From Saprospiraceae bacterium (lineage in GTDB: Bacteria > Bacteroidota > Bacteroidia > Chitinophagales > Saprospiraceae): DNA of 49,461 bases. Below the pieces are notes generated by a model that was given only the letters and a program-made list of their open reading frames with translations, ran no database searches and was not told where the DNA came from. Shown one piece after another: positions 41,305-49,461 of the stretch. The position numbers were made by a program, and so were the translations under genes. Within the stretch, counting starts at the first letter, position 1. Every line of letters starts with the position of its first letter. Location: assembly GCA_020848995.1 (NCBI GenBank), contig JADLHA010000023.1, positions 1-49,461 of the forward strand, in the 5' to 3' direction.

Positions 41305-43056
41305 TTAACACAGATGGAATTCTGCAGATGACATCAGGTACATAAAGAGTTCCTGCAAAACACCGGGTACGCGTCTCCCTTCCGGAATGCTCGTGTTGGG
41401 ATCTGCCTTGTAGGCATCCCATCCATCGGTCCAGTAATGGTCGTTCGCCTGGCCTCCCAGCAGGTAATTGGTCTTGAGCTTGGTTTGTACATCTTGCGAC
41501 AAGGGGGCACCGAGCATGAGCTCGCACGCTTCAGCAATCAATGCGTTGGGGTCTCCGGGATTCTCAAACCGGGCAGCAAATTCAAACCATTGGTATTTAA
41601 CTTTAAAATCATAAGAGGGACTGGACGTACCCCCGTAAACAGAATTCCTACTGATGCTCAAAGTATTGCGGGCCAACGCCTCGTACTGGGTTTTCCGGAC
41701 GGGATAGGTGGCGGTATCTACCCAAAGTTCATAATAAGAGGGAACCTGATAATACGCCGGCCATCCTGCGACATTCGGTGGATCGTTGATATCCTGACCC
41801 GCGTTGGTATTGTAGGCTCGAATGAGCCCCCATAAATAATACTGTGCATCGAGTTTCGTTGCTTCAGGTATCGGGAATTTCGTCATGCGCATGATGCCGA
41901 CGTGAAAATCGATCGCGCTTTTGATCATGCACCCCCGGTGTTCCTGTTTGAAAAAGTATTCACTTCCAAACATGGCCTGCAATACGTAGCGCAATTGATC
42001 GGGATCGTCGTCGTACTGCCGGAAGATCTCTGCAAGGGGTTCGATGACCTCCTTCTCAATTTCGGGAGTGATGTCGTAGTAAGCAAAGAACGTCCACAAC
42101 CTGCGGCAGATAAAGCGCGAAACCTCTTCGGTGCTGAAGATCATATCGATGAGCTGCTCCATTTCCACAAAAGCCCGGCGCTCTTCTACCGAATCAAAGC
42201 TTCCCTTGTCGGTTATCGACGTATCGTATATGATGGTTTTGTTGCCATAAAATGCTGAAAACTGCTTGGGATTTGTGTCGTGGCTGGCCGCACTGAAATA
42301 AGTATAAGGAAGGACATTGCCTCCGGCAACACGCCGCTGTACTTTCCATCCGGTGAGCACGCGCGCAGCGGCTTTGACATCGTCTTCGGTATAGCCGGAA
42401 CCGGGACCCTTTCCCACCGTGAACAATTCCTGCAACTCCCTCCCGTAGTTTTCGTCTGGCGCAGCCTTCGTGTTCAGGTAACCGTTCAGGTAGATCAACA
42501 TTCCAGGCTCCAGGGTAATTTTCTTAATGAGCGCTTTGTAATTCCCGAAAGCAAACTCGCGAAACAGATTTTGTAGAAAATAAGCCATATTCGGATCTCC
42601 GATCACGCTGGACTCCGTAGACAATACCGTCTGGTAAAACTGCACCATCCTTTCGTAGGCCGTCTGCTCCTGGTGGATCATTTTGCCGGTCCACCAGTTT
42701 TTCAGACTGCCATGGCGGGCGTTGGCCGGGTTAGTGATCACATTGGAAGGGATGGGGGTGTCGACCCAGGTCTTTCCCCATTCCACGGCGAACACCTGCT
42801 CGCCTTTATCGTTGAGGTAGGCCTCCATCGTATCCAGCCTGGGATCGGAATTGCTGAAATAGGTCCGCAGAGGCTTTTCCTCTTCTTTCGTCGGCAACGG
42901 GGGGGTTGTCGGAACGACGAGGTCGAGGATTTCCGCGAGCGTTGAATTGGCAAAGTGGCGCAAATCGTCCTGATTCACACCAAATAAGGTCCTGCGCAGC
43001 AGGTGCAGTAACTCGGGCCGCTGAAATGGGCCGGTATAAGGTTTTAAATTTCCCAT
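41305..43056 (-). CDS. DUF1800 family protein
   Basis: A 583-residue protein of the DUF1800 family, function unknown. It shows the N-terminal LLRRTLFGVNQDD motif, the GYLNTKAAPDENYGRELQELFTVG signature (an acidic NxxR-ELxELFT core), AARVLTGWKV, and SRFICRRLW, followed by the PPNVAGWP motif. No clear signal peptide or sorting domain is seen, so its location is uncertain. It heads the operon with the DUF1501 gene. A TATATTTA box (43075-43082) is a near-consensus promoter. Confidence 0.9.
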   Translation of the reverse strand: MGNLKPYTGPFQRPELLHLLRRTLFGVNQDDLRHFANSTLAEILDLVVPTTPPLPTKEEEKPLRTYFSNSDPRLDTMEAYLNDKGEQVFAVEWGKTWVDTPIPSNVITNPANARHGSLKNWWTGKMIHQEQTAYERMVQFYQTVLSTESSVIGDPNMAYFLQNLFREFAFGNYKALIKKITLEPGMLIYLNGYLNTKAAPDENYGRELQELFTVGKGPGSGYTEDDVKAAARVLTGWKVQRRVAGGNVLPYTYFSAASHDTNPKQFSAFYGNKTIIYDTSITDKGSFDSVEERRAFVEMEQLIDMIFSTEEVSRFICRRLWTFFAYYDITPEIEKEVIEPLAEIFRQYDDDPDQLRYVLQAMFGSEYFFKQEHRGCMIKSAIDFHVGIMRMTKFPIPEATKLDAQYYLWGLIRAYNTNAGQDINDPPNVAGWPAYYQVPSYYELWVDTATYPVRKTQYEALARNTLSISRNSVYGGTSSPSYDFKVKYQWFEFAARFENPGDPNALIAEACELMLGAPLSQDVQTKLKTNYLLGGQANDHYWTDGWDAYKADPNTSIPEGRRVPGVLQELFMYLMSSAEFHLC

Positions 43057-43385
43057 GAGCGAGGTTTTACCTGGTAAATATATCGACAGATTATCACTTT
43101 AGGGTACCTATAATTCCTTTCAATCGCGCCAGTCTGTCCTCCCATGTGTTGGGTAGGCAATCCAGTTAGCTTTACAATACTTCGCTGCAAATCAGCAAGT
43201 TACAGTTTTATTGTCCTCCCTAAGCTGCGCTCCGTCTCGTTTTGCTTGTGGCATCAAAATGAAATGATTCGAGGTGCCCTGTCTTTTTCAATTTACGCAA
43301 AGACCGTGGCCTGGGTTGCCTGGACCCGCCATTCTTTTCATTTGCCTTACCCTATCTTTGCCATTTCGTAACTAAAACACATTTC
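43057..43385. other. Divergent promoter region between DUF1800 and metK
   Basis: It has a near-consensus box for DUF1800 (TATATTTA on the minus strand, 43075-43082) and an exact box for metK (43353-43360). The metK leader would be only about 19-22 bases, too short for a SAM riboswitch. Nothing else is seen. Confidence 0.55.
43353..43360 (+). promoter_or_regulatory. TAnnTTTG -7 box for metK
   Basis: TATCTTTG, an exact match, ends 25 bases before the ATG at 43386. Confidence 0.6.
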
Positions 43386-44711
43386 ATGTCTTATCTATTT
43401 ACCTCGGAATCTGTATCTGAGGGCCACCCCGATAAAGTCGCCGACCAGATCTCGGATGCCCTGATCGATTATTTTTTGGCTTATGACCCCGGGTCAAAAG
43501 TTGCCTGCGAAACCCTGGTGACGACTGGGCAGGTTATCCTGGCCGGGGAGGTAAAATCGAAAGCCTACCTAGACGTTCAGGAAATTGCCAGGGAGGTGAT
43601 CCGGAAAATAGGCTATACAAAATCCGAATACATGTTCGAGGCCAATAGCTGCGGTGTGCTTTCGGCCATACACGAACAATCGGCTGACATCAACCGGGGC
43701 GTCGACCGCAAAACCCGGAAAGCCAGCTTCGAAGCCAGGGCCAATGCACAGGGCGCCGGTGACCAGGGAATGATGTTTGGGTATGCGACCAACGAAACGG
43801 ATGCCTACATTCCGTTGCCGCTCATGTTGGCGCACAAACTTCTACTGGAGTTGGCCAAGATCCGCCGCGAGGGTCGTCTGATGACCTACCTGCGGCCGGA
43901 TGCAAAAAGCCAGGTGACCATCGAATACGACGACGACCGCAAACCCCTTCGCATAGACGCGATCGTGCTTTCTACCCAACACGATGATTTCATTCAACCG
44001 GGGCGCGGGCCCAGGGCACAGGAAGTTGCAGATTCAAAAATGATCGACCGGATACGGGAAGACATACTCAACATCCTCATTCCGCGCGTTCGCAGAGCCC
44101 TTCCACAAGAATTGCGCAAACTCTTTCGCAACGACACCAAATACCACATCAACCCAACGGGAAAATTTGTCATCGGCGGCCCCCACGGCGATACGGGTCT
44201 GACGGGCCGCAAGATCATCGTCGACACATACGGCGGCAGTGGAGCACACGGAGGCGGTGCATTCAGCGGCAAAGACCCCTCGAAGGTAGACCGCTCAGGA
44301 GCCTATGCCACGCGCCACATTGCGAGAAACCTGGTGGCGGCAGGTGTCTGCAACGAGGTGCTCGTGCAAGTGTCTTACGCAATCGGAATTGCCAGGCCCT
44401 GCTCTGTTTACGTCAACACTTTTGGAACCTCCAAAGTAAAACTCAGCGACAGCGGCATCGCTAAAAAGATTGAAAAATTGTTCGACATGCGGCCCTACGC
44501 AATTGAGCAGCGACTCAAATTGCGTGCCCCCATCTATTTTGAAACTGCTGCATATGGGCATATGGGCCGCCAACCCATGACGGTCACCAAAGTCTTCAAC
44601 CAGGGAAAGGAAAACGAAAAAACGGTAAAGGTTGAACTGTTTACCTGGGAAAAGGAAGACTACGTTCCGGCCATCCGCAAGGCTTTTGGCCTTAGCAAAG
44701 GATCGCGCTGA
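43386..44711 (+). CDS. metK: S-adenosylmethionine synthetase
   Basis: A cytoplasmic enzyme that makes SAM from methionine and ATP. It begins [20 protein letters not shown] with the His-Pro-Asp-Lys of the active site. Both family signatures are present: [12 protein letters not shown] and [16 protein letters not shown]. At 441 residues it is somewhat longer than the common 380-400, the extra length being in the central loop and the C-terminal tail ([20 protein letters not shown]), as in other Bacteroidota. It supplies the methyl donor that Pcm uses. A bulged hairpin (44723-44754) follows the stop and may end the transcript. Confidence 0.95.
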   Translation: MSYLFTSESVSEGHPDKVADQISDALIDYFLAYDPGSKVACETLVTTGQVILAGEVKSKAYLDVQEIAREVIRKIGYTKSEYMFEANSCGVLSAIHEQSADINRGVDRKTRKASFEARANAQGAGDQGMMFGYATNETDAYIPLPLMLAHKLLLELAKIRREGRLMTYLRPDAKSQVTIEYDDDRKPLRIDAIVLSTQHDDFIQPGRGPRAQEVADSKMIDRIREDILNILIPRVRRALPQELRKLFRNDTKYHINPTGKFVIGGPHGDTGLTGRKIIVDTYGGSGAHGGGAFSGKDPSKVDRSGAYATRHIARNLVAAGVCNEVLVQVSYAIGIARPCSVYVNTFGTSKVKLSDSGIAKKIEKLFDMRPYAIEQRLKLRAPIYFETAAYGHMGRQPMTVTKVFNQGKENEKTVKVELFTWEKEDYVPAIRKAFGLSKGSR

Positions 44712-44722
44712 GCACATCTGCG

Positions 44723-44754
44723 GTGCAAGCTGTTGCGCCAAAAGCGCCTTGCAC
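44723..44754 (+). terminator. Bulged hairpin after metK
   Basis: GTGCAAG pairs with CTTGCAC and, inside, GCGC with GCGC, with a five-base bulge. There is no T run, so termination is uncertain. Confidence 0.35.
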
Positions 44755-44851
44755 ATCCGTTGATGAGAATTGCGTACTTTCGCTTTGAATGAACTTGGGA
44801 ATTCTGTGCCTTCCCACGTTTTTTGAATACTTACCAGCATGATGACCGCCG

Positions 44852-45271
44852 ATGTTAAGACACATTGAACACATTGGAATTGCCGTAAAAGATCTCCGCG
44901 ATGCCAATGCCTTATATCAGGTTTTATTGGGTTGCGAGCCCTATAAACAAGAGTTGGTCGATACCGAACAGGTGATTACTTCCTTTTTTCGCACCGGGCA
45001 AAGCAAGGTGGAGCTGCTCATGGCGACATCACCTGATAGTCCCATCGCACGATTTATCGAAAAACGCGGTGAGGGCCTGCATCACATTGCATTCGACGTT
45101 GAAGACATTCATGTAGAGATGGAACGCCTCCGCGCAGCAGGTTTTCAACTGCTTCAAAGTGAACCAAAACGCGGCGCCGACAACAAACTCGTCTGTTTTA
45201 TTCACCCGCGCTCTGCCAACGGAGTCCTGGTTGAACTGTGCCAGCAATTGCCGGAAGATGACCGCTTATGA
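44852..45271 (+). CDS. mce: Methylmalonyl-CoA epimerase
   Basis: A 139-residue vicinal-oxygen-chelate enzyme that interconverts (2R)- and (2S)-methylmalonyl-CoA, linking propionyl-CoA and succinyl-CoA. The metal ligands are visible: His7 in EHIGIAV, the acidic residue in KVELL, the first His of HHIAFDVEDI, and Glu in VLVELCQ. The family GEGLHHIAF and GADNKLVCFIHP motifs are intact. It opens an operon: the TauE gene overlaps its end by 14 bases. Methylmalonyl-CoA mutase genes are not in the window. Confidence 0.94.
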   Translation: MLRHIEHIGIAVKDLRDANALYQVLLGCEPYKQELVDTEQVITSFFRTGQSKVELLMATSPDSPIARFIEKRGEGLHHIAFDVEDIHVEMERLRAAGFQLLQSEPKRGADNKLVCFIHPRSANGVLVELCQQLPEDDRL

Positions 45272-46034
45272 AATTGGTTTCGCCGTCATTGGCGGCTTTG
45301 TCGCAGGTTGCATCAATACGCTGGCCGGCAACGGCTCGGTCATTACGCTGGGCTTTCTCACCGGGGTAATGGGCCTTCCCGGTCACATCGCCAACGGGAC
45401 CAACCGCATCGGCATCATCTCCCAGGGCATCGCCAGCATCGAAGCGTTTATACGGCACCGTAAAATACCACTTAGGTCTGCATGGAAATTGTTGATCTGG
45501 GGTTTTATAGGCGCCGTCTTCGGGACCCTGGTGGCCATCCGCATTTCAGCGGACCAGTTCATGTTCGTCTTCAAGTACCTCATGCTGGCCCTGCTGATCT
45601 TTGTGATCGCCAACCGCAAACAAATTGATCACCGGCAAATCCCTGAGATCCGCATTCCACCTGTACTATACATTCCTGCATTTTTTCTTTTTGGATTTTA
45701 CGGAGGCTTTATCCAGATGGGAATGGGCATATTACTACTCGCCTTCATGGTGTGGTACATGAAATTTCCCGTCGTCGAGGCCAACGCCCTCAAAATCGTC
45801 ATGGTCACTTCATATACGGTCATCGCCTTGCCCATATTTCATTTTGCAGGACTCGTGGACTGGAAGATCGGGCTGCCCATTGCCATCGGCCAAAGCTTTG
45901 GGGGTTGGATCACGGCCCACAAGGCCAGCACGCTACCCAATGCCGCCCTATGGGCTTACCGCATGCTCGTCGCCATCATGGTCTTTACCCTGTTTAAACT
46001 GTTTGGATTGCTCGATTGGTTATTTATCCCTTAG
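45258..46034 (+). CDS. TauE/SafE family sulfite/anion exporter-like permease
   Basis: A 258-residue membrane protein with about eight hydrophobic segments, of the TauE/SafE (DUF81) family. Features: FVAGCINTLAGNGSVITLGFL and GLPGHIANGTNRI in the first half, and a second-half repeat with GFYGGFIQMGMGILLL. I start at the ATG at 45258 (MTAYEIGF), inside the end of mce; the open frame extends 33 codons upstream within mce with no family match. The transported anion is unknown, and its link with mce and the helicase may be only positional. Confidence 0.9.
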   Translation: MTAYEIGFAVIGGFVAGCINTLAGNGSVITLGFLTGVMGLPGHIANGTNRIGIISQGIASIEAFIRHRKIPLRSAWKLLIWGFIGAVFGTLVAIRISADQFMFVFKYLMLALLIFVIANRKQIDHRQIPEIRIPPVLYIPAFFLFGFYGGFIQMGMGILLLAFMVWYMKFPVVEANALKIVMVTSYTVIALPIFHFAGLVDWKIGLPIAIGQSFGGWITAHKASTLPNAALWAYRMLVAIMVFTLFKLFGLLDWLFIP

Positions 46035-46036
46035 AC

Positions 46037-49000
46037 ATGCAACGCAAAAGCACGGAAGCCTTTGAACGCGAATACGCGCGCCTCAACGACGCGCAACGCA
46101 AAGCGGTAGAACAACTGGAAGGCCCTGTTCTGGTCATTGCGGGTCCGGGAACCGGCAAAACCCAGATCCTCGCCATCCGCATCGGCAACATCCTGCTGAA
46201 TACCGATGCCGGTCCCAAAAACATTCTTTGTCTGACCTACACGGAAGCCGCAGCGTCGAATATGCGCAAGCGACTGCTCGATTTCATTGGCCCTACGGCC
46301 TACGAAGTGACCATTTGCACTTTTCATGCCTTCTGCAATAGCGTTATCCGCGAAAACCCGGAGCACTTTCTGCATTACAGCGATTTCGAAGTAATCTCGG
46401 ACCTCGAAAAACGACAACTGCTGTTGCAGATGCTCAGCGATCTTCCCCGCGAAAATCCACTTTATCGATACAATTCTTTTTATACACACGACCTTCCCGG
46501 TCTTGAAAATCTCTTCCAGACCATCAAAAAAGAAAACTGGGAACCTGACCGCATGCTTGAAGACATCAGCACCTGGCTCGAATCAGAAAAACAACGCGAC
46601 ACATACAAATACAAACGCAGCGGAAAAGGCTACCGCGCAGGCGATTTCAAAGAAAAACAATTCAACGATATCGTAAAAAAAACAAACCGGTCGCGGGCTG
46701 CCATTGAGCTGTTCCAAAAATATGAAGTGGGAATGGAAGCCATACAGCGTTACGAATTTGAAGATATGATCCAATGGGTCATACGCAAATTCGAGAGCGA
46801 CGAAGGCCTTCTTCAGAAATACCAGGAAAAATTCCAGTATGTTTTGGTCGACGAATATCAGGACACGAACGGATCGCAAAATGCGATCCTCTTTCACCTG
46901 ATGAATTACTTTGATCAGCCGAACATTTTTGCAGTTGGCGACGACGATCAGGCCATCTTCAGGTTCCAGGGTGCAAACGTGCAGAACATGTTCGATTTTG
47001 CAGAACGCTACCGGCCCAGCTTTGTCGTTCTGACTGAAAATTACCGCTCTTCGCAACAGATCCTGACTCTTGCAGAATGGGTGATCCGAAAAAATGCGGA
47101 GCGGTTGGTCAACAGGGATGAATCCCTGACCAAAACCCTGCTCGCGAGTGGAGAACACGCGAAGAGCCCGATAAGACCGCGCTTCATCCGCTACCCTGAT
47201 TCCAAGTCGGAAGTGATCCATATTTATTCTCAGGTCAGCAGGCTTCTTGAAGAAGGGGTCCCTCCCGGAGAAATTGCCATATTGTTTCGCAAGAACACCC
47301 ATGCTGCACCCTACATCAAGCTGTTTGAGGCAAAACGGATCCCGTATGTTGTTAACCGGCAGACCAATCTTTTGGAAGAGCAGCTGTTTCAACATGTTTT
47401 CAACGTACTGCAATACCTGACTGAACAGTGGGACCATCCTTTTACGGGCGACCTGTTCCTCTACCAGTTCCTGCATGCACCCTTTATTCAACCCGATGCA
47501 GGAGACGTTGCGAGGATCGCTTTCCTGCAAAGGGAGTTAAGAGATCAATTCCGCAGGGAACCGGACTTTTCCGAAGACAAGGAAAACAGGCCAGATCACT
47601 CATTGATCCACCTCATGGGTTCGCGGGAGTTGCTGCAAAAAGCAGGAGTCCGGAAAGTGGACGCATGCCTTGAATTAGCAGAAAAACTGAATGGACTTCA
47701 AAAAGCTCTTTTCGACAGTACACCGCAGGTCTACATAGAAAATTTGTTCGCATCGTTTGGCGTACTCCACTTCGCACTGTCGCTTGACGATAAATACCAG
47801 GCCCTGGGGGTTCTACAGACCTTCTTTGAATTTGTAAAAGCCGAGTCGCAGCGACAGCGCGGGCTGACCATCCCCGCTCTGGTAAACACGCTACGGCTTT
47901 GCGAGCAGAACGACATCAGCATTCCGGTAACCCGCATCGGAGGAATGCAGGCCGGAGTAGAGCTGTCGACGCTGCACAGTGCAAAAGGACGTGAATTTTC
48001 TCATGTTTTCATGATCAATTGTTCGCAACGCAACTGGAGTAATCAGAAACGTTCACAGTTTTTAATGCCAGATGCATATCGCCGGGAAGACGTATCCGCT
48101 GAAGAAGACGACCGCAGGCTATTTTTCGTGGGGCTAACACGTGCACGTACCGGCATTCAGGTTTCCTTCTCAGGCCGGGAAAATCAAAAAGAGGAGCTGC
48201 CTTGCAAATTTGCAGTTGAAATGCTGGAGGTTGGTCTGTGCGAAGAACTGGAATGGGCTCCAGGTTCGGAGCAACTTCTGGAAATGGCCATCACGGATAT
48301 GAGTCCGATGAAAAAAGACTTCAGCTCATTGGAAGCTGCCGCATTTCACCGCTTCATTTCCGGATTCCGCCTGAACCCGACCGCGATGAGCAAATACCTC
48401 GAGTGCCCCCTGACCTTTTATTACGAAAACGTCCTTCGCCTCCCCGGAGCCCGCACCCCAGGAACAGGATATGGAAAGGCCGTTCATTATGCACTGGAAC
48501 GCTGGTTTAAAAACAAAGATTATGCCCGAACCAGCGCATCGGAGCTATTGATTTCCTATCTCGAACGGGGAATGCAGAGATGCCATTCTCACTTTACCAA
48601 TAAAGAGTTCGAAGATTATCTTGCAGAAGGCAAACATTCGTTAGTTGAATTTATAAACTACTTTGCCGAGGACTGGGTAAAAACTCCAAGTTTTGAAACC
48701 GAGTACGGAATTACTACTGAGTGCAGGGGCGTGCCCATCTCGGGAAAACTCGACCGCATAGAAACCTATGATGATTCATTGCGCGTTGTAGATTTCAAGA
48801 CCGGAAGTCCGTCGGTACGTGATCGTTTGAGGCCACCCTCCGAGTCCCTTCCCCATGGTGGCAACTACTGGCAGCAAATGGTGTTCTATGCCGTATTGCT
48901 CAAACATTGTGGACATTTCCCGAAGCTACCCGTAAGAACTGCCTTGTATTTTATAAAGAGTGACGACGGCGTCTTTTCAAAAAAAGAAATTGACACCTCC

Positions 49001-49165
49001 TCCCACGTCGATTTTCTTGAGGACCTCATCGAACGATGTTACAACGAAATTGCCTCATCAAAATTCTCGCCGGGATGTGGAAAGGCAGAGTGTCCCTGGT
49101 GCCGCTACGTCTCAACGGGAGCTACCTCCAGTTTGGTGGAAGAGGAAGAGGAAGAATTTGAATGA
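46037..49165 (+). CDS. UvrD-type helicase fused to a C-terminal PD-(D/E)XK nuclease with Fe-S cysteines
   Basis: A 1,042-residue superfamily 1A helicase joined to a RecB/AddB-like nuclease, suggesting a single-chain DNA end-processing or repair enzyme. Helicase motifs: AGPGTGKT (36-42), LTYTEAAASNMRKRL (Ia), VDEYQDTN (about 271), DDDQAIFRFQGA (III), ENYRSS (IV), STLHSAKGREF (V) and VGLTRAR (about 698). The nuclease has GKLDRIE (about 902), VVDFKTG (about 917) and WQQMVFYAVLL. Cysteines at ECPLTF (about 790) and CGKAECPWC (about 1014-1022) are placed like the [4Fe-4S] staple of AddB. I start at the ATG at 46037, two bases after the TauE stop. The glutamate-rich tail is odd. Confidence 0.92.
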   Translation: MQRKSTEAFEREYARLNDAQRKAVEQLEGPVLVIAGPGTGKTQILAIRIGNILLNTDAGPKNILCLTYTEAAASNMRKRLLDFIGPTAYEVTICTFHAFCNSVIRENPEHFLHYSDFEVISDLEKRQLLLQMLSDLPRENPLYRYNSFYTHDLPGLENLFQTIKKENWEPDRMLEDISTWLESEKQRDTYKYKRSGKGYRAGDFKEKQFNDIVKKTNRSRAAIELFQKYEVGMEAIQRYEFEDMIQWVIRKFESDEGLLQKYQEKFQYVLVDEYQDTNGSQNAILFHLMNYFDQPNIFAVGDDDQAIFRFQGANVQNMFDFAERYRPSFVVLTENYRSSQQILTLAEWVIRKNAERLVNRDESLTKTLLASGEHAKSPIRPRFIRYPDSKSEVIHIYSQVSRLLEEGVPPGEIAILFRKNTHAAPYIKLFEAKRIPYVVNRQTNLLEEQLFQHVFNVLQYLTEQWDHPFTGDLFLYQFLHAPFIQPDAGDVARIAFLQRELRDQFRREPDFSEDKENRPDHSLIHLMGSRELLQKAGVRKVDACLELAEKLNGLQKALFDSTPQVYIENLFASFGVLHFALSLDDKYQALGVLQTFFEFVKAESQRQRGLTIPALVNTLRLCEQNDISIPVTRIGGMQAGVELSTLHSAKGREFSHVFMINCSQRNWSNQKRSQFLMPDAYRREDVSAEEDDRRLFFVGLTRARTGIQVSFSGRENQKEELPCKFAVEMLEVGLCEELEWAPGSEQLLEMAITDMSPMKKDFSSLEAAAFHRFISGFRLNPTAMSKYLECPLTFYYENVLRLPGARTPGTGYGKAVHYALERWFKNKDYARTSASELLISYLERGMQRCHSHFTNKEFEDYLAEGKHSLVEFINYFAEDWVKTPSFETEYGITTECRGVPISGKLDRIETYDDSLRVVDFKTGSPSVRDRLRPPSESLPHGGNYWQQMVFYAVLLKHCGHFPKLPVRTALYFIKSDDGVFSKKEIDTSSHVDFLEDLIERCYNEIASSKFSPGCGKAECPWCRYVSTGATSSLVEEEEEEFE

Positions 49166-49278
49166 GTTGCCGGCGAACCCTATTGAACGATGAAGGGCAC
49201 TTTGAACAACAGATGATTGATCAGGTGATACCGGGCTTTGTTTCAGCGCTTATCTACCATCCGTTGTTTTGTTCCTTT

Positions 49279-49317
49279 AGGGCACTTCTAAAAACTCCAC
49301 TTTGATGCCAGAATGAA
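49279..49317 (-). repeat. Dispersed repeat, right copy
   Basis: Reverse-complement match to 115-153. The core AGGGCACTTCTAAAAAC (49279-49295) is exact over 17 bases. It runs directly into the first unit of the tandem array at 49302. Confidence 0.7.
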
Positions 49318-49399
49318 AAGGGCTGCCACCCCCACTCCCTGTTGATGCCAGAATGAATAGGGCTGCCTCCCTCCACTCCCTGTTGATGCCAGAATGAAT
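49302..49399 (+). repeat. Tandem 40/41-bp repeat, 2.4 copies
   Basis: Units starting TTGATGCCAGAATGAA begin at 49302, 49342 and 49383; the third is cut after 17 bases. Units 1 and 2 differ by a few substitutions and one base of length. They are adjacent without spacers, so this is not a CRISPR array. Confidence 0.85.
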
Positions 49400-49461
49400 T
49401 TAGCAAAACAAGCCGAGGCGCAGCGAAGGAAGCTATGTGGAGCGATAACTGACTGAGCTGC

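Larger units (their letters stand above)
49166..49461. other. Right end, non-coding with repeats
   Basis: Apart from a 47-codon frame (49162-49305) that overlaps the helicase stop as ATGA, no gene is seen. The frame has no recognisable content. Repeats fill the second half, and the last 60 bases resemble the GCTGTCGCTCC region near 85-95 when reverse-complemented. Confidence 0.55.

Noticed and set aside
43057-43385. SAM riboswitch before metK
   Set aside because: The -7 box is 25 bases from the ATG, leaving a leader too short, and no SAM-I or SAM-II core is visible.
49162-49305. 47-codon frame overlapping the helicase stop (ATGA)
   Set aside because: The overlap is suggestive of coupling, but the frame ends inside the repeats and has no recognisable content.
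49302-49399. CRISPR array
   Set aside because: Units are directly adjacent with no spacers, only 2.4 copies, and no cas genes are near.

Overview
The window comes from a member of the Bacteroidota, most likely of the Saprospiria/Saprospiraceae. Four things point there: type IX secretion (T9SS) C-terminal sorting domains on three proteins, Bacteroidota-restricted families (DUF2480, paired DUF1501/DUF1800), a giant secreted protein with SprB-like, HYR-like and DUF11-like modules, and TAnnTTTG -7 boxes in front of many genes. No phage genes, transposases, CRISPR arrays, rRNA or tRNA genes were seen. The assignment to Saprospiria is an inference from gene style, not from a marker gene.

Layout. 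1-331 is non-coding with hairpins and a dispersed repeat. 332-6169 holds an ElaA-like acetyltransferase, a convergent phosphohexomutase, pcm, a tandem pair of surface-type subtilisin lipoproteins and a DUF486 membrane protein. 6269-16512 is a minus-strand block: a one-gene formate dehydrogenase with NuoG-like N-terminus, a FadN-type beta-oxidation fusion, a three-gene membrane glycosylation operon (GT39, GT2, flippase-like) and radA. 17053-18205 is scpB-DUF2480. 18273-23173 has an AIM24/TIGR00266 protein, a T9SS esterase with a probable ATT start, an SLC13 transporter and TerC. 23269-39180 is one gene of about 5,300 codons with a structured leader. 39670-43056 is a DUF1800-DUF1501 operon. 43386-49165 carries metK and a tightly coupled operon of methylmalonyl-CoA epimerase, a TauE/SafE permease and a helicase-nuclease fusion. 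49166-49461 holds tandem repeats.

How the genes fit together. Housekeeping functions (DNA repair: radA and the helicase-nuclease; chromosome segregation: scpB; SAM synthesis: metK; fatty-acid and propionyl-CoA metabolism: the FadN-like protein and mce) are interleaved with cell-surface functions: two subtilisin lipoproteins, a T9SS esterase, the giant T9SS protein and the DUF1501 protein. The most unusual items are a compact, possibly pseudoknotted 5' leader that begins where the predicted transcript of the giant gene begins; the pairing of dockerin-like and cohesin-like modules inside that protein; a promoter-plus-terminator unit without an ORF upstream of scpB; two genes whose -7 box lies exactly four bases before the ATG; a recurring TAACGAAC(A/G)TTCGTTA-like palindrome, found mostly inside genes; and related inverted repeats at both ends of the window.
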